Origin: Branchinecta lynchi
Lineage: Eukaryota; Arthropoda; Branchiopoda; Anostraca; Branchinectidae
Assembly: GCA_023053575.1 (NCBI GenBank)
Contig: JAKZAP010000004.1
Span: 3,577,572 to 3,641,571 of the forward strand
Reading direction: 5' to 3'
Length of the DNA: 64,000 nt
The translations under genes and the position numbers were made by a program. Every line of letters starts with the position of its first letter. The stretch's first letter is position 1. The notes beneath the pieces are model-generated. The model was not told the origin of the DNA and made no database searches. It was given only the letters and a program-made list of their open reading frames with translations. Shown one piece after another: positions 44,406 to 55,611 of the stretch.

Positions 44406-45679
44406 CTTGTTTTTCAACTTATTTTGAATTCTGCCTTGGTATAATGTGGCTACCCAGGGTATCTGACCAAACCCGGGACAGTATTTTCAATGGAAAGAAT
44501 ATTGGACTCGCGGGCTTTCAATTTGAATATGTTTGAGTGATGACTCTGAGATACGCGCTACGGCATATAAAGCGCATGCGCTGTTCTGATCAAAAGTGAC
44601 CCCGGCAACAGATAGGACCATTGATCGGAAAGTACTTATCACAAGGCAAGCGCAATTTTTAATCCAAGCGGGAAAATAAAATACGATTTCCGAGGTTTTT
44701 AATTCCGGGGTAGCTTCTTTTCCCGTCTCCCTCACAGTGGAGTGAACCAGTGCGAATGGCTGCGTTTCCGCCTCTGCTCAGCAACGTTATTATTATTATA
44801 TTATTAACTACTATTAAAACACTAAAATTCCATACTTAACGTAATTTATATTTATTTAACTAAATCTTCGGCCAACAAGGGCCATATAAATCTTCAAACA
44901 ACAACAACAAAAAAAAACGAAATTAGCAACAACACACTATAATACATTACTCAAAACTGGGGATAAGTTGCAAAACAGAAACTTGCCCCCACGACAACCG
45001 TATGGTTACTCCCATTATGCAGAGGCGAAAACTTTTTTATGATGCAAAATGTTATCATTGTTTATTTATTGGTTGGTTTTACGTCATCTCCTTTCATACA
45101 CTCGACGTTACTCTGATAGTCAAATCTTTTAGAAAATGAAATTGAATCTTTTTATCATATGGACGGTAAGCGATTGATAGTTTTGTTGCAAGGTTAGAAG
45201 TTTCCGAAAATCCACTTTTAAAGGCAATTCGTGAGAAGGCAGAATGCCGTTCTGGCTATTTCTACCGCCTTTTCTGTTGACTTTGCTATTGCCCTGAGCC
45301 ACCGAATGGATGAAATGATCGTATACATTTAGTAAAGAACAGTTCTGTGTTAGTTTAATTTTGAATATGTGATTTGTAATATCACGAATTAAATAAATTG
45401 ATTGATTGATTATATGGGGAGCGTCATATTCAAACTTGATTTCATGAAAATTACGAATTTCTTTTTACCTTTTTTCCCTGTGTCATCTTGATTTTCACTC
45501 CTACTTTAATGCAGAATATTATGCATTTTAGTCATAACACCAGAAAAGTAGAGTTTCTAATCAGATATCGTACAAACAAGCGCAAAACTAAAACAACTTA
45601 GATGGCCGTCTGTCAAGAATTTCGCACTTCAAATTTGAAAACAAGCTAAAAGCTGAAGAAAAATCACGTGGTAAGCATA

Positions 45680-45972
45680 GGCATTACTAGCCAAAATGTT
45701 TGGGGGGGGGGGGACGAAAGATTTACCGACTGGCTGGTAATTTTTACCGACTTTTTCTGGAGAAAAAACGACTGTTTTCAACAACAAAAATGACATTTTT
45801 GAAAGAAATCGACTGATTTTCAGAAAAACCGACTGTTTTCATGATAAAAATCAACTGTTTTGACGGAAAATCGCGGCGCTTCGCGCTGACTCAGTCATTT
45901 TTTACCGACTGGCCGACAGAATTTGGGGGGGGGGGGGCTTCCCCCCCCCCCCCCGTCGTGACGCCCCTGGTG
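45680..45972. repeat. G/C-run repeat with GGGGCGT-type edge
   Basis: It starts ATTACTAGCCAAAATGTTTG plus a G-run, holds several ACCGACTG(G/T) units, and ends in facing G- and C-runs (45925-45955) and GTGACGCCCCTGG. The start is the reverse complement of TTTGGCTAGTAA in the 7.4-kb repeat. Confidence 0.55.
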
Positions 45973-46769
45973 GTAAGGACACGAGCTAGTAGAAAAAACT
46001 TTCTCATTCAACTCTCGTCCTTCGTTCACCAGAATCACCATTTCTTACTTGGAAAAAGTCTGGGTCATGAAGCTCTGTAGCCAAAAAGCTGTTGTTTCTC
46101 CAATATTGTCCTTATTTTATGTTAAAAAAAAAATTATTATAAATTTATCTTAGCCTTAAGTCACTCCCAGGCCTGTAGCCATCTGGAAAGTGAAAAGGCA
46201 CTACATTATGACGAATTTTAAGATCGGAGTGTATTTCCTGAATCACTATTACCTCTATGAGATTGCCGCTGCCAAACTCGCATTCATCCACAACGTTAAT
46301 TGAATATAGTTATATATGACCCGGATTTCATGGTAACAACTTGGCTCCTCCTAGACCTGTCATTGGTGACAAAGGAGGAGCCAACTGTAGCCATCTACCA
46401 ATCCCGAGTCCCAGAACTACCCAGTCTACCACAAACCCCTGATTCTGGGATAGCGTATGCCAAAGGCTGGGCATATCTAGCATTGGGCATAGTCTATGCC
46501 AAATGCTGGATACTCTAACCAATCAAATACTGATGATTTGAATGAAGCTCAGAAATCAACCAATCAGAATTCATTCATATTGGAGTAGGTCAGGGTTAGG
46601 GTACCAACAGCTATCTAGTGTTAGGCATAGGCTACCAGCTTTAGACATAGGCTATTCCAGACGCCAGATATACCCAGCGTTTGGCACAGGGTACACAAAA
46701 ATCAAGGGTTGTGGTAGACAGGAACTACCCGAGGTTTGGAAAAAATTCACTAGTAATTCTCGTTTTCAG

Positions 46770-46872
46770 GGATCTGAACCTCAAGCACCCAATCTACCAG
46801 AAGACAAGTACGTACGGACACTTCGGTCGGGATATCTTCTCATGGGAGCAGCCTAAGCAGCTAATCCTTTAA
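46770..46872 (+). CDS. MAT: S-adenosylmethionine synthetase, exon 7
   Basis: This last coding exon follows a GTTTTCAG acceptor, with the Lys codon split AA|G. It encodes [20 protein letters not shown] then [13 protein letters not shown], and stops at TAA 46870-46872. The end matches the conserved family C-terminus (YGHFGRxxFxWE). The nearest clear AATAAA is at 47812-47817, about 0.94 kb on; I do not know whether it is the one used. Confidence 0.97.
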
Positions 46873-48687
46873 GTTCGAACTTATCACAACGCACCCCTTT
46901 CATGCTGCCAGTCTGTTCATTACTTTGTGCCATTTTTTCATTACCGTTCCTTTTTGTACTTCGACATGGTATGCGCCGGCACCACGATTGCCACCCCCTC
47001 TTCCGACCTCTCGGTAAAGCTCCCACCCTGCAGCATTGGGTATAGATCCTTTTTTCATTCCATGAAGCCATAGAGGTTTCAGAACTAGAGAGAGATTTGA
47101 CGGTCACGTCGTCAGTCTCCTTGCTCCGCTTCGGTTTCTTAATTGACGCTCTGACATCGTACATGAGATTTTGATAAGCATAGCATAGCATCACTACCTC
47201 GTGCAACTTTTGCTTATTCTATGCTTGTGATGCTGACAGACTGACAGTCTTGTCTGTCGGCGACAGGTATTCCTCTCTGGATTTTCCACACCATCATCAG
47301 TTTTCAAGATTTTCCACACCATCGTCCTTTTTTTGTATGGAAGAGCAGACATTTTTTTAACGCTCTGAAAATCTTCGCACTGTTATGGAAGTCTCGTGTA
47401 CGTTGTCTGAGCGGTGGTGTAACCGAGATGGAGCAATAGTCTCTCTAGAACGCCATCCCTGGCAGAAAGTAGATGGCGCGCGTCGAAACGATCCTTACTC
47501 GAAACGGCGAGCTTTGCTGCAAATGTGTGAAATTTAGATCCACCATACGCACACGTTTGTGTTGTGTTTCCGAAAATTCGAAAACGGAAAAGAGCACTTT
47601 CCGAAAACACTCCGGGGCCGGACGACGGGTTTTTCTGTGGCGGTGCCGACAGTATTTCCCAGTCTCAGTTTGCTGATTGTGACCTAACTTTTAACGTCGT
47701 TTTGATTCTACTGTTTTATAGGCTAAATGCAGTGACGGAATGTAGGTCAATGGTTTTGTGCTCACAATTTGCATTTCTCTGTTACGAAGTGAATATTTTG
47801 TTTTTCGGGGCAATAAAGGGGTATTCACTTATATGAATCAACTTACGTATATCAGAGGTGCTTTCCCAAAACGTTATCAGCGACATTTTCCTCGCAATTG
47901 AGTTAGTAGTAGTGCCATCGAGCCAAAGCACAGATGCCTATGCACGTGCCGAATAGCTAAGAATCGAGTTCTTAAGCCTAGTTGAGCCTAGAACTCCATG
48001 CCTGGTACAAAATGTGTGCCTAGGCATGGGTGTGAACGGTGATGTGACGTGCTTGATTAGACATGCTTGTAAACGGGGCTTATCCGTAAACGTGTCGGGC
48101 AATGAATGAATGATTTGAATGAATGATTTATTTGCACATTAAAGCCATCCGGCCATCATGCAACAAAACGAAACAAAAAGTGGACAATCTTACATGCGCA
48201 TATACACACTCTTAATATTTTTAATTTACACTGAATACTTTCTTAGCTCTAAAAACACAATTTCCCCATCAGAAGAAATCTTTCCGGGGTTTAAAAGCTA
48301 ACCTGAGGAACTTCCCAATAATTCTTATTTCTTTGAAATCTTTACTTCCCATCATATTAATAATCCATTTCTTATCAGTTCCCCCCACCCCAAAAATCTC
48401 CTCCCTTAGCCCCTCTACAATCACACAAAAGGTGGCATATATCCTCGTTCATGTTTGGTGAAAATTGCAGCCAAATCGGAGAGATCGTTTCGAAGATTCC
48501 GAGATTTGTTTCTGGGACTATTAGGCCTTTCCTGTGGAAGCTTCGGGGTACAGCGACAGCGCTCATTCGTGTCGGAAATTGGCATTATACCAGTCCAGTA
48601 CTTCAAGTGGACTAGTCTCTTGCTTGTCCCTCCTCACTTCATTATCAGCATCCATCATATAGTACAGTATCCACTGAAAAAAAAAAT

Positions 48688-48870
48688 CTTGCTGTAGTTG
48701 CTACTGGGATTAATCTTGTCTCTAAAAAGGTAATCTTATCTCTAATTCGGATTAACCTTATCTCAGTAGAGACAAGATTAAATCAGATAAGATTAATCCC
48801 AGTAGCAAATACTGCAGTAAGTTTAATCCTTAGGCTACTCGGAGAAACTTTTTACATGGAATTTAGTTAA
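48688..48870. mobile_element. Mariner-type foldback MITE, second copy
   Basis: It contains GCTACTGGGATTAATCTTGT and its inverted partner GATTAATCCCAGTAGCAAAT, then GGAGAAACTTTTTACATGG. Related to the copy at 55455, with decayed outer ends. Confidence 0.65.
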
Positions 48871-49674
48871 TGCACAGAAACGAGAAGCTTTTACATAAAG
48901 GACACTTGAGCAATGAAATCATACTTGAACACACCATGGAGAATGCATTTACAGACAGGGCCACGGAGAGCATTCTTCTCCTGAGCGTGACGTCTTCAAG
49001 ATAGGGATATTCGTGTCCGGAAGTTTACACATGCAGACTCCAAGACAAAAAGCGCAATTCATTCAAATCTTCGTATTGGAATTTCTTCTAGATATATGTA
49101 ACTGGTTAAAAAATATTCCAGAAGAAGGGTTGATTGGAGACATTTGTTCATTTCTAAAATTGTTCGGTACTGAATTAAGGACAGATGCAAAATGGAGCAA
49201 AAATCACAGCTTGGCAACACTATTTCGTATTTGGATTACGTTTTCTGCAGGCAATGTTAACGGAAGTCGTACAGATAGGGATGATACTTGGTACTCTTCA
49301 TTCAGGTGTTCTTTAAGAAACAAGAGCTGCAAGCTCATATGGCAGTTGCAAGGCTGGGTCAGAGGATGAAAGTAGGAATTCTTCAGTTCGTGGTTTTGTT
49401 GTGATTATTTGTAAGCAAAACCATTGAGATAATGGGTCCTTGGAAATCATGAGAACGTATCGTTTGGTAAGACATTTGGCTGTGATGATGCGCACTTTAG
49501 GGGCGCTAGAAATTCATCTGTAATCAAAACTCTTGAAGCAAAAATGATGATGAGCTCATCGGGAGAATGAAATGTATATTTTAATCAAAAGTATCATTTG
49601 TACTTTAAGAAATTCAGTTCTAAGCAAAACCCATGAGGCAAAAATATTCTAATCATGTCAAGTCTCTAATGTTC

Positions 49675-50640
49675 AAGTTTCATGGTCCTAGCCCATCTGG
49701 AAGTACTTTAACTGGTGGTCTCCGGAATTCCGGACCCCCCGTCCTCCCCCCACAGTACTCGAACCCGATCCAGTTCTGTCACTGATGAATCTAGGGCTTG
49801 TGCTTGTTCTTCCCACCAAGTTTCATCCCAATCGCTCCACTCTTAGCGTGTCACAAGATTTACGGCTCCCCCCTGACTCCCCTCCCCACAATAATCGGAT
49901 CCGGTTTGGACTTCACATGGGACATCCGAGACACAAGGTCTTTCCAAATATCAAGTTTCATTAAGATCTGATCACCCGTTCCAAAGTTATACGTACCTCT
50001 AGATTCTGGATTCCCCTTCCCTCCACTTCCCCCATGGTGGTCGGATCGGGGAAGTGACTATTTCCAAGTTAGTTTGGTCCGGTCCCTGGTACGCTTGCCA
50101 AGTTTCACTGTCCTAGCCCACCTAAAAGTAATTTAACTCCGTATGACCGGAATCCCCCCCCCCCTCCAACTCCCACCACAGTGCACGAATCCCGTCCGCG
50201 TCTGCCAATGATGTACCTAGGGCTTGTGCTTGTTCCTCTCACCAAGTTTCGTCCCGATCCCTCCACTTTAAGCTTGTCATATGATTTCCGGTCCCCCCCC
50301 CCCCTGCCCCCCCCCCCCCCGCATTCATCGGATTCGGTCCGGACTTGAAATGGGACATCTGAGACATGACGTCTCACCAAATATCAACTTTCATTAAGAT
50401 CCGGTAACCCGTTCCAAAGTTATGCATGCCACTAAATTCCGGCTCCCCTCCCTCCCCCCACGATGGTCGGATCGGGCAAGTGACTATTTTCAACTTAGTT
50501 TGGTCGGGTCCCTAATATGTCTGCCAAGTTTCATCGTCCTAGCGTATCTGGAAGTACCCTAACTCGCAAACACCGGACTAACCGACAGACCGACGGAAAA
50601 GTGATCGGTATATGGCACTTGGCCGGAAGGCAAGTGCCAT
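49675..50640. repeat. Three-copy repeat of about 420 bp with terminal hairpin
   Basis: GGTCCTAGCCCATCTGGAAG-like anchors occur at about 49683, 50112 and 50532. Between them AAGTTTC(A/G)TCCC(A/G)ATC, GGGCTTGTGCTTGTTC and C-run blocks repeat. The right end carries a hairpin, ATGGCACTTG/CAAGTGCCAT, at about 50613-50641. A hairpin-ended repeat could be Helitron-like, but I see no clear CTRR end. Confidence 0.6.
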
Positions 50641-51204
50641 AAAAATTGATCAGTAGTGCAAAGCTTCCATCGTGAGAGGGTTCGCACCTTTTTTTCGGTG
50701 AAGGAGTAAAAATAAACACAAATCCCTGATCATTGGGGGGCTAAACCGCAATTGTCGCTCTGAACTCGAATATGGAGAAGTTCCTCCTGTGTCATCGCAG
50801 GCACCCAGGGTATCAACATTCAACCGTACTGGCCAGTGTTGCCACTCATGCAGCATTTCGCGGCATAATGCCGCGATTCCGAGGAAAATGCCGCATAAAA
50901 TTTTGATTATGCCGCATACCGCAATTATGCCACGAAATGGCCTTTTATACCACTTCCGTTTCCGTACTTAGTTTGTCCAACTGAAGTTGCTTGTCTTTTG
51001 TCTGGCAAGAAAACAGGAATTTCAAAGCCGCGTTGGTTCACGGAAGTCAACTACGGACCTTATTTACTGTAGTCGGCAGCTTGTCCCGATGGAGACGGTT
51101 GTTCTCGACACTTGGCTTGGTTGAGATCGCAGGTTGGAGATTCTCTTTCTCAGCTCTTCTGATGAGTAACTGGCGTCCGCCTTCTGTCTGATGAGCTGCA
51201 GCGT

Positions 51205-51690
51205 TGGACGATATTTGGATTTTTCGATTTATCGATATTTTCACTTTCGATGTATCGATATTTCAGTATCATGCTTTGCTACAGTATACGTCTCGTTTCG
51301 CCCAAATCTAAGAGCAAAATCGTCGTAAGAAATCATCTTGCATGAGAAGTACGACGAACATATTGGCCCAATTTCGGATATGTAGATGTATCGTATGTTC
51401 AGGTTCTTTTATTTAGAAAATACTTCGTACAATATATTTTGATAACTGGTGGCCGGCAGGGATACGAGCTCGTCAGCTCGGCCCCAAACACTGACTATAT
51501 GTACAAGTATAAATGAGTCGTTCCTCTGTAAATACGCACACAAAAGAAAGACTCGTTCCATTCCGTATACTTACACACGCCATACCAAACTCTCCACACG
51601 ATAAAATTATCGATTATAAACAAAGATCGTTTTCGATATCGATATTTGGTCCGATATATCGATATCGAATTATCGCCCAACACTTATAGT
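51205..51690. mobile_element. TATCGATA-rich foldback with repeat inside
   Basis: Clusters of ATCGATAT motifs at 51208-51265 and 51605-51675, with facing GTTGGACGATAT and ATTATCGCCCAAC ends, flank a block (51398-51545) that also occurs at 37375-37525. Confidence 0.5.
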
Positions 51691-52094
51691 GAGCTGCTGG
51701 CAAGACAGCCTCCCACTCAGGCAGCAGGCTTGTATGTATGTTTGCAAGGTCGCTCCGGTAAGGCTAAGTTCCGGTGGCTGCCAACTTAGGATGTTATTTG
51801 GCAACCTGGAGTCGTCCATTCGAAGGATGCGGCCCAAGTACCGCCATCTTCTGGCCCCGTCGGGATCGAAGGTACCCCACGTCTGGGAACGCCCTACGTG
51901 TTGGTACTATTGCCTTCCAGTTTGCTGCTTGTCTTGAGTTGAAAGCTAGGCAGATGCTGACGATATGAATGTATATATACGTTGATGAAAATGTACGTGT
52001 CCGTATATATAGAGAGCCGAGCGGCCGGCAAGGCGCTAGGCACGTTTACACTTATGAGCCTTGTGTAGTTCCTCAAACTGATGACGTCAAACTT

Positions 52095-52262
52095 AAACAT
52101 TCCTTCAGCTGAAGCTGACTGCGAATCATATTTAACAGTGCAGAACGGAAACGGCACACGTTCTTTTTCCAGCTGGAGCCTGAAGAAGACCCTTGCCAAG
52201 AAGGGCCGAACTATAACTCTAATAAAATTTAGCTGACGTGTCCGTTTTGCACTGTCAAGTAT
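52095..52262. mobile_element. Family D element
   Basis: It has the head CATTCCTTCAGCTGAAGCTG, inverted ends AACAGTGCAGAACGGAAACG and TGTCCGTTTTGCACTGTCAA, and GAAGACCCTTGCCAAGAAGG in between. Confidence 0.6.
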
Positions 52263-52402
52263 AAGGTCAGACTTGTATGGAATCCGACTAGATTTAGTCG
52301 ACAGTTCTAGTCGGAATTACCTACAGGTCGCAGCGAATTGGAAGGCAATCGTTGAAGTACGTAGAACGCTACCAGTTGTACTGCTATCTACGATTCCGTA
52401 GT

Positions 52403-52689
52403 GGGCGTGTTCCACCCTGCTTACTGTGGTTACTACGCATGACGTCACGGATTTTGGCTTCTTGGCGTACTGGTTGGAACAAATTTTTCTATTTTCGGCA
52501 AAATATGATGCCACGGGATAATCGGGCAAATCACGTCAAGGAGATCGTAGTTACGACACTCCTCAGCGTGGTAAGCAAATAGTTACTATTTCGAGAAGGT
52601 TGGAACGATCGACGTAGTAACTCTTCATCAGACTGTAACGAAAATAGTAATTAAATAGTCACTATTATTTATAATAGTTAAAACACGCC
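52403..52689. mobile_element. MITE family A, copy 5
   Basis: 287 bp, a more diverged copy with termini GGGCGTGTTCCACCCT and AAAACACGCC, flanked by AGT on both sides. It lies in the spacer between MAT and LDH. Confidence 0.75.
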
Positions 52690-53019
52690 AGTGATCGATC
52701 CTAGAGAAGAAGGAGAAACGTCACCCAAACGAATCCTCAAAATTGATTGAAATCCTGGGTAAACCAATCAACAACGTATGTTGTGGTTACGTTTCTGGCT
52801 CTTCGCTGGTGACGAGGCGATTCTTTATCAGCACGAAGAATTAGTCACCAACAGTATAAGCGGTCCGGTTCTGATAACGTCGGTTATCATCGGTTGCCAA
52901 GTGATTGTTCTACTAGTGAGGAACATTATTACAATTCTCGAGTACGATAATTTAATATTCTAAACGATCAACATAGGTCATACAAAAGAGCTTAGGAAAC
53001 GTATTCATAGAGAGAGAGT

Positions 53020-53184
53020 TTAAAGGATTAATCCCTCTTGAACAGTGAAGAGTGTCCCGGCACTGGTCTGTAGCTGTGCTCTTTCGCCGTCCGTGAGCGT
53101 CTGCTGAATGATGTGAGTGACACCTGTTTCGCCAAGCACGCAAGGGACAGAGAGGAAGACGTCCTTGTCTATTCCATGCATACC
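53020..53184 (-). CDS. LDH: L-lactate dehydrogenase, last exon
   Basis: This minus-strand exon of 165 nt (54 codons plus TAA at 53020-53022) follows a TTTCCCAG acceptor in phase 0. It encodes GMHGIDKDVFLSVPCVLGET then GVTHIIQQTLTDGERAQLQ and ends TLFTVQEGLIL, the normal LDH C-terminal alpha helix. An ATTAAA at 52951-52956 (minus strand) is a possible polyadenylation signal about 65 bp past the stop. The gene converges on MAT. Confidence 0.95.
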   Translation of the reverse strand, partial: GMHGIDKDVFLSVPCVLGETGVTHIIQQTLTDGERAQLQTSAGTLFTVQEGLIL

Positions 53185-53989
53185 CTGGGAAAGAGAGATC
53201 GATCAGTTTATTGCAACCCAATAGCACTGGGTTAAAAGCCAGGCTTCACCTTCCAGATTACCAGACGTCCGGGGCTTCCGCATAGTCAAGCCAACCCTTC
53301 CAGAGTTTCATGATATACATGATAATGACGACAGCTAAATTTGCTGTTCTTCAACATTTCCTAGATGTCCCCCTTACATATCAAATATCTCTTGCATACC
53401 GGTCACAACTGTCAATCACTTTCGCTTTTCTTCCCCCATTTGCATATTTCTAGTGTCTCTCGAACGGGTTGCCTCTATGGCACCTTCCAGACATCCGGAA
53501 TCTGGGGTATCCAACACCCCGGACTTCCAGACATTTTTGGCCTGGCTTCACCTTCCAGATCCGTCTCGACGAAAACGGCTGTCTGGAATCCGGAAGAAAA
53601 ATCTGGAAGGTGAACCCTCGCTTTAACATGAACAAAAATAAAGAGTGCTTGATAAGAATTATCGAGTCGTACGAAATGAATGAATGAAAAAATGAAATGA
53701 AATGCTTTTATGCCGCCAAATTGACGAGACAAGAAAAAGGTTAAAGCATTTACAAAGCTTTCTAATCCTAGTGCACGTCATCAGTAACACTCAAAATGAG
53801 TGGATGTAGCCTACATAGTGATGTGGGTGCGAACTGGCTTGAATTCCGAGTGAAAGCTTCTGCGTTTTCTCGGGAAAATAATTGTAAGTCAATACTCGAT
53901 TGTACATACGCCCCAATTAATTGTAAAAATCACAGAATTGTATATGACACATTTTAAACACGCACATTTTAATCTTTTATTTTTGTCGT

Positions 53990-55180
53990 AGTCGGCTTCG
54001 TTTTTGGGATCCCAAAACGTAAGTGGATGTGACATCTATGACATCGTAAAGTTGTCCGTCCGTCCGTCTGTAAGTACGATAACTCTCGAAGGGAATGAGA
54101 TATTTTGATGAAACTTGGTATGAGGATTGTTTGAGTCAAGGGTAAGGTAGAGTTTGTAGATGGGCTCTGTAGCCCTATATTTGGGGGTGGGGGAGGGGGT
54201 TCAATTTAAGGGACGAACAAAATATTTTTAAACAGCTAATGTGATAGTCGATTATGGGGTAAGAAGACATGCTGAACACGATGGTGACAGTCATTTTCTC
54301 GCCGGACAAGTAGTTCGTCCGGAATCCGGCAAAAACCGGAAAGTTTGTTAAAAGTAAAAGTTTCATTTGAAGTGATTAAATGTTTGATTAAGGGGTAAGA
54401 AGACATGCTGAGCACGATGGTGAAAACCATTTTCTCGCTGGACGAGTAGTTCGTCCGGAATCCGGCAAAAACCGGAAAGTTGGTTAAAAGTAAAAGTTTC
54501 ATTTGAAGTTGATTAAATGTTTGATGTAGGGGTAAGAAGACATGCTGAGCATGATGGTGAAAGTCATTTTGTCGCCGGACAATCAGTTCGTCCGGAATCC
54601 GGCCAAAACCGGAAAGTTGGTTAAAAGTAACAGTTTCATTTGAATTTGATTAAATGTTTGATTTATGGGTTAGAAGACATGCTGAACCCGATGGTGAAAA
54701 CCATTTTCTCGCCGGACAACTAGTTCGCCTGTAATCCGGCCAAAACCGGAAAATATGTTAAAAGTAAAAGCTTTATCTGAAGTTGATTAGATGATATATT
54801 TAGGGGTAAGAAGAGACGCTGAGTCTGTATACAGGGATCATTTTTACCCGGACGTATAATTAGTCAGGAATCCGGTTGTACCCGCATTTTTTTTAGGTCA
54901 AAATTTTATTTAAAGTTGATTAGATTTCTTTATAGGGATAAGGAGATACGCCGGCTTCGTTTCTGAATTTTTCGTTTTTTGCTCGACTAGTAGTTTATTG
55001 GCAGTAGTAAAGCAGGAAGTTTCGGTCAATATCGTCAAAATAGATATGGCTTATAGAGGTATAGATAGGTAGATAGAATATCTGAACTCGGTTTTCTCTG
55101 ATGATTAGCCTGGCGAAGACAAGACCGAATTGTCTGGATCAAATCTTAGATTTTTGGGATCCCATCGACACCTTTGGTCT
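53990..55180 (+). repeat. Repeat F, uninterrupted copy
   Basis: About 1.2 kb starting TTTTTGGGATCCCAAAACGT and ending TTTTTGGGATCCCATCGACA. A unique-looking 250-bp head is followed by five 137-bp tandem units whose CATGCTGA anchors fall at about 54269, 54404, 54541, 54678 and 54816. No coding frame. The class is unknown; it is the reference for the copy split by the LTR element at 13.3-18.5 kb. Confidence 0.75.
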
Positions 55181-55454
55181 TGTTCTGGTTGTCTTATGGT
55201 TTGTCGAGTCCGCGTCGCTTCCTCATTACTATTTTGTGTTAGAGTATGTAATTTAGTTTGTTCTTCGCTGAAGACAGTTGTCGGAAGTGCAGCCGAAATA
55301 TTCAAATTGATCTTCACCGCTCGCACAACATTTTAGAGGGTTAATTAGCTGATGTATAAAAAACCCGAAAATTCTTTCTTGCATGATAAAATAGGGGACG
55401 ATATTGCGCTACGTCAATTTGCCAGACTGTAGTTATGTGCTTCCTACCGGACTA

Positions 55455-55611
55455 CACTGTAAAAGTTTCTCCTAATAAGGATGCCGTATTTGCTACTGGG
55501 ACTAATCTTATCGCTCTTGGGATAAGATTAATCCGAACTAGGGGTAATCTTCTCTCAATAAAGTTAAGATTAATCCCAGTAGCAGATACTGCAAGATTTT
55601 TGTTTACAGTG
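55455..55611. mobile_element. Mariner-type foldback MITE
   Basis: 157 bp, ends CACTGTAAAAG and TTTACAGTG, flanked by TA on both sides. Near-palindromic interior: TTTGCTACTGGGACTAATCT pairs with AGATTAATCCCAGTAGCAGA-like sequence. CACTG ends and TA duplications fit Tc1/mariner. In the LDH intron. Confidence 0.78.

Larger units (their letters stand above)
42579..46769. other. MAT intron 6
   Basis: 4.2 kb. It holds a LINE fragment, a family D fragment, the 141-bp duplication and a G/C-run repeat. At 46385-46700 TATGCCAAATGCTGG-type motifs recur in both orientations. GATTGATTGATTA at 45397-45410 marks another LINE/SINE tail. Confidence 0.55.
46873..53019. other. Convergent spacer MAT/LDH
   Basis: 6.1 kb containing the MAT 3' UTR (end uncertain), an AATGAATGAATGATT tail (48101-48130), mariner-type and family A MITEs, the three-copy 420-bp repeat, a GCCGCAT-rich block (50848-50940), the TATCGATA foldback and a family D element. 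No supported gene. Confidence 0.55.

Noticed and set aside
46870..47820. Extra gene just downstream of MAT
   Set aside because: Frames at 46853-47206 and 47383-47676 show no domain and lie where the MAT 3' UTR is expected.
50590..50645. Bacterial-type terminator
   Set aside because: A hairpin followed by A-rich sequence, but in a eukaryotic repeat; better explained as the end of a mobile element.
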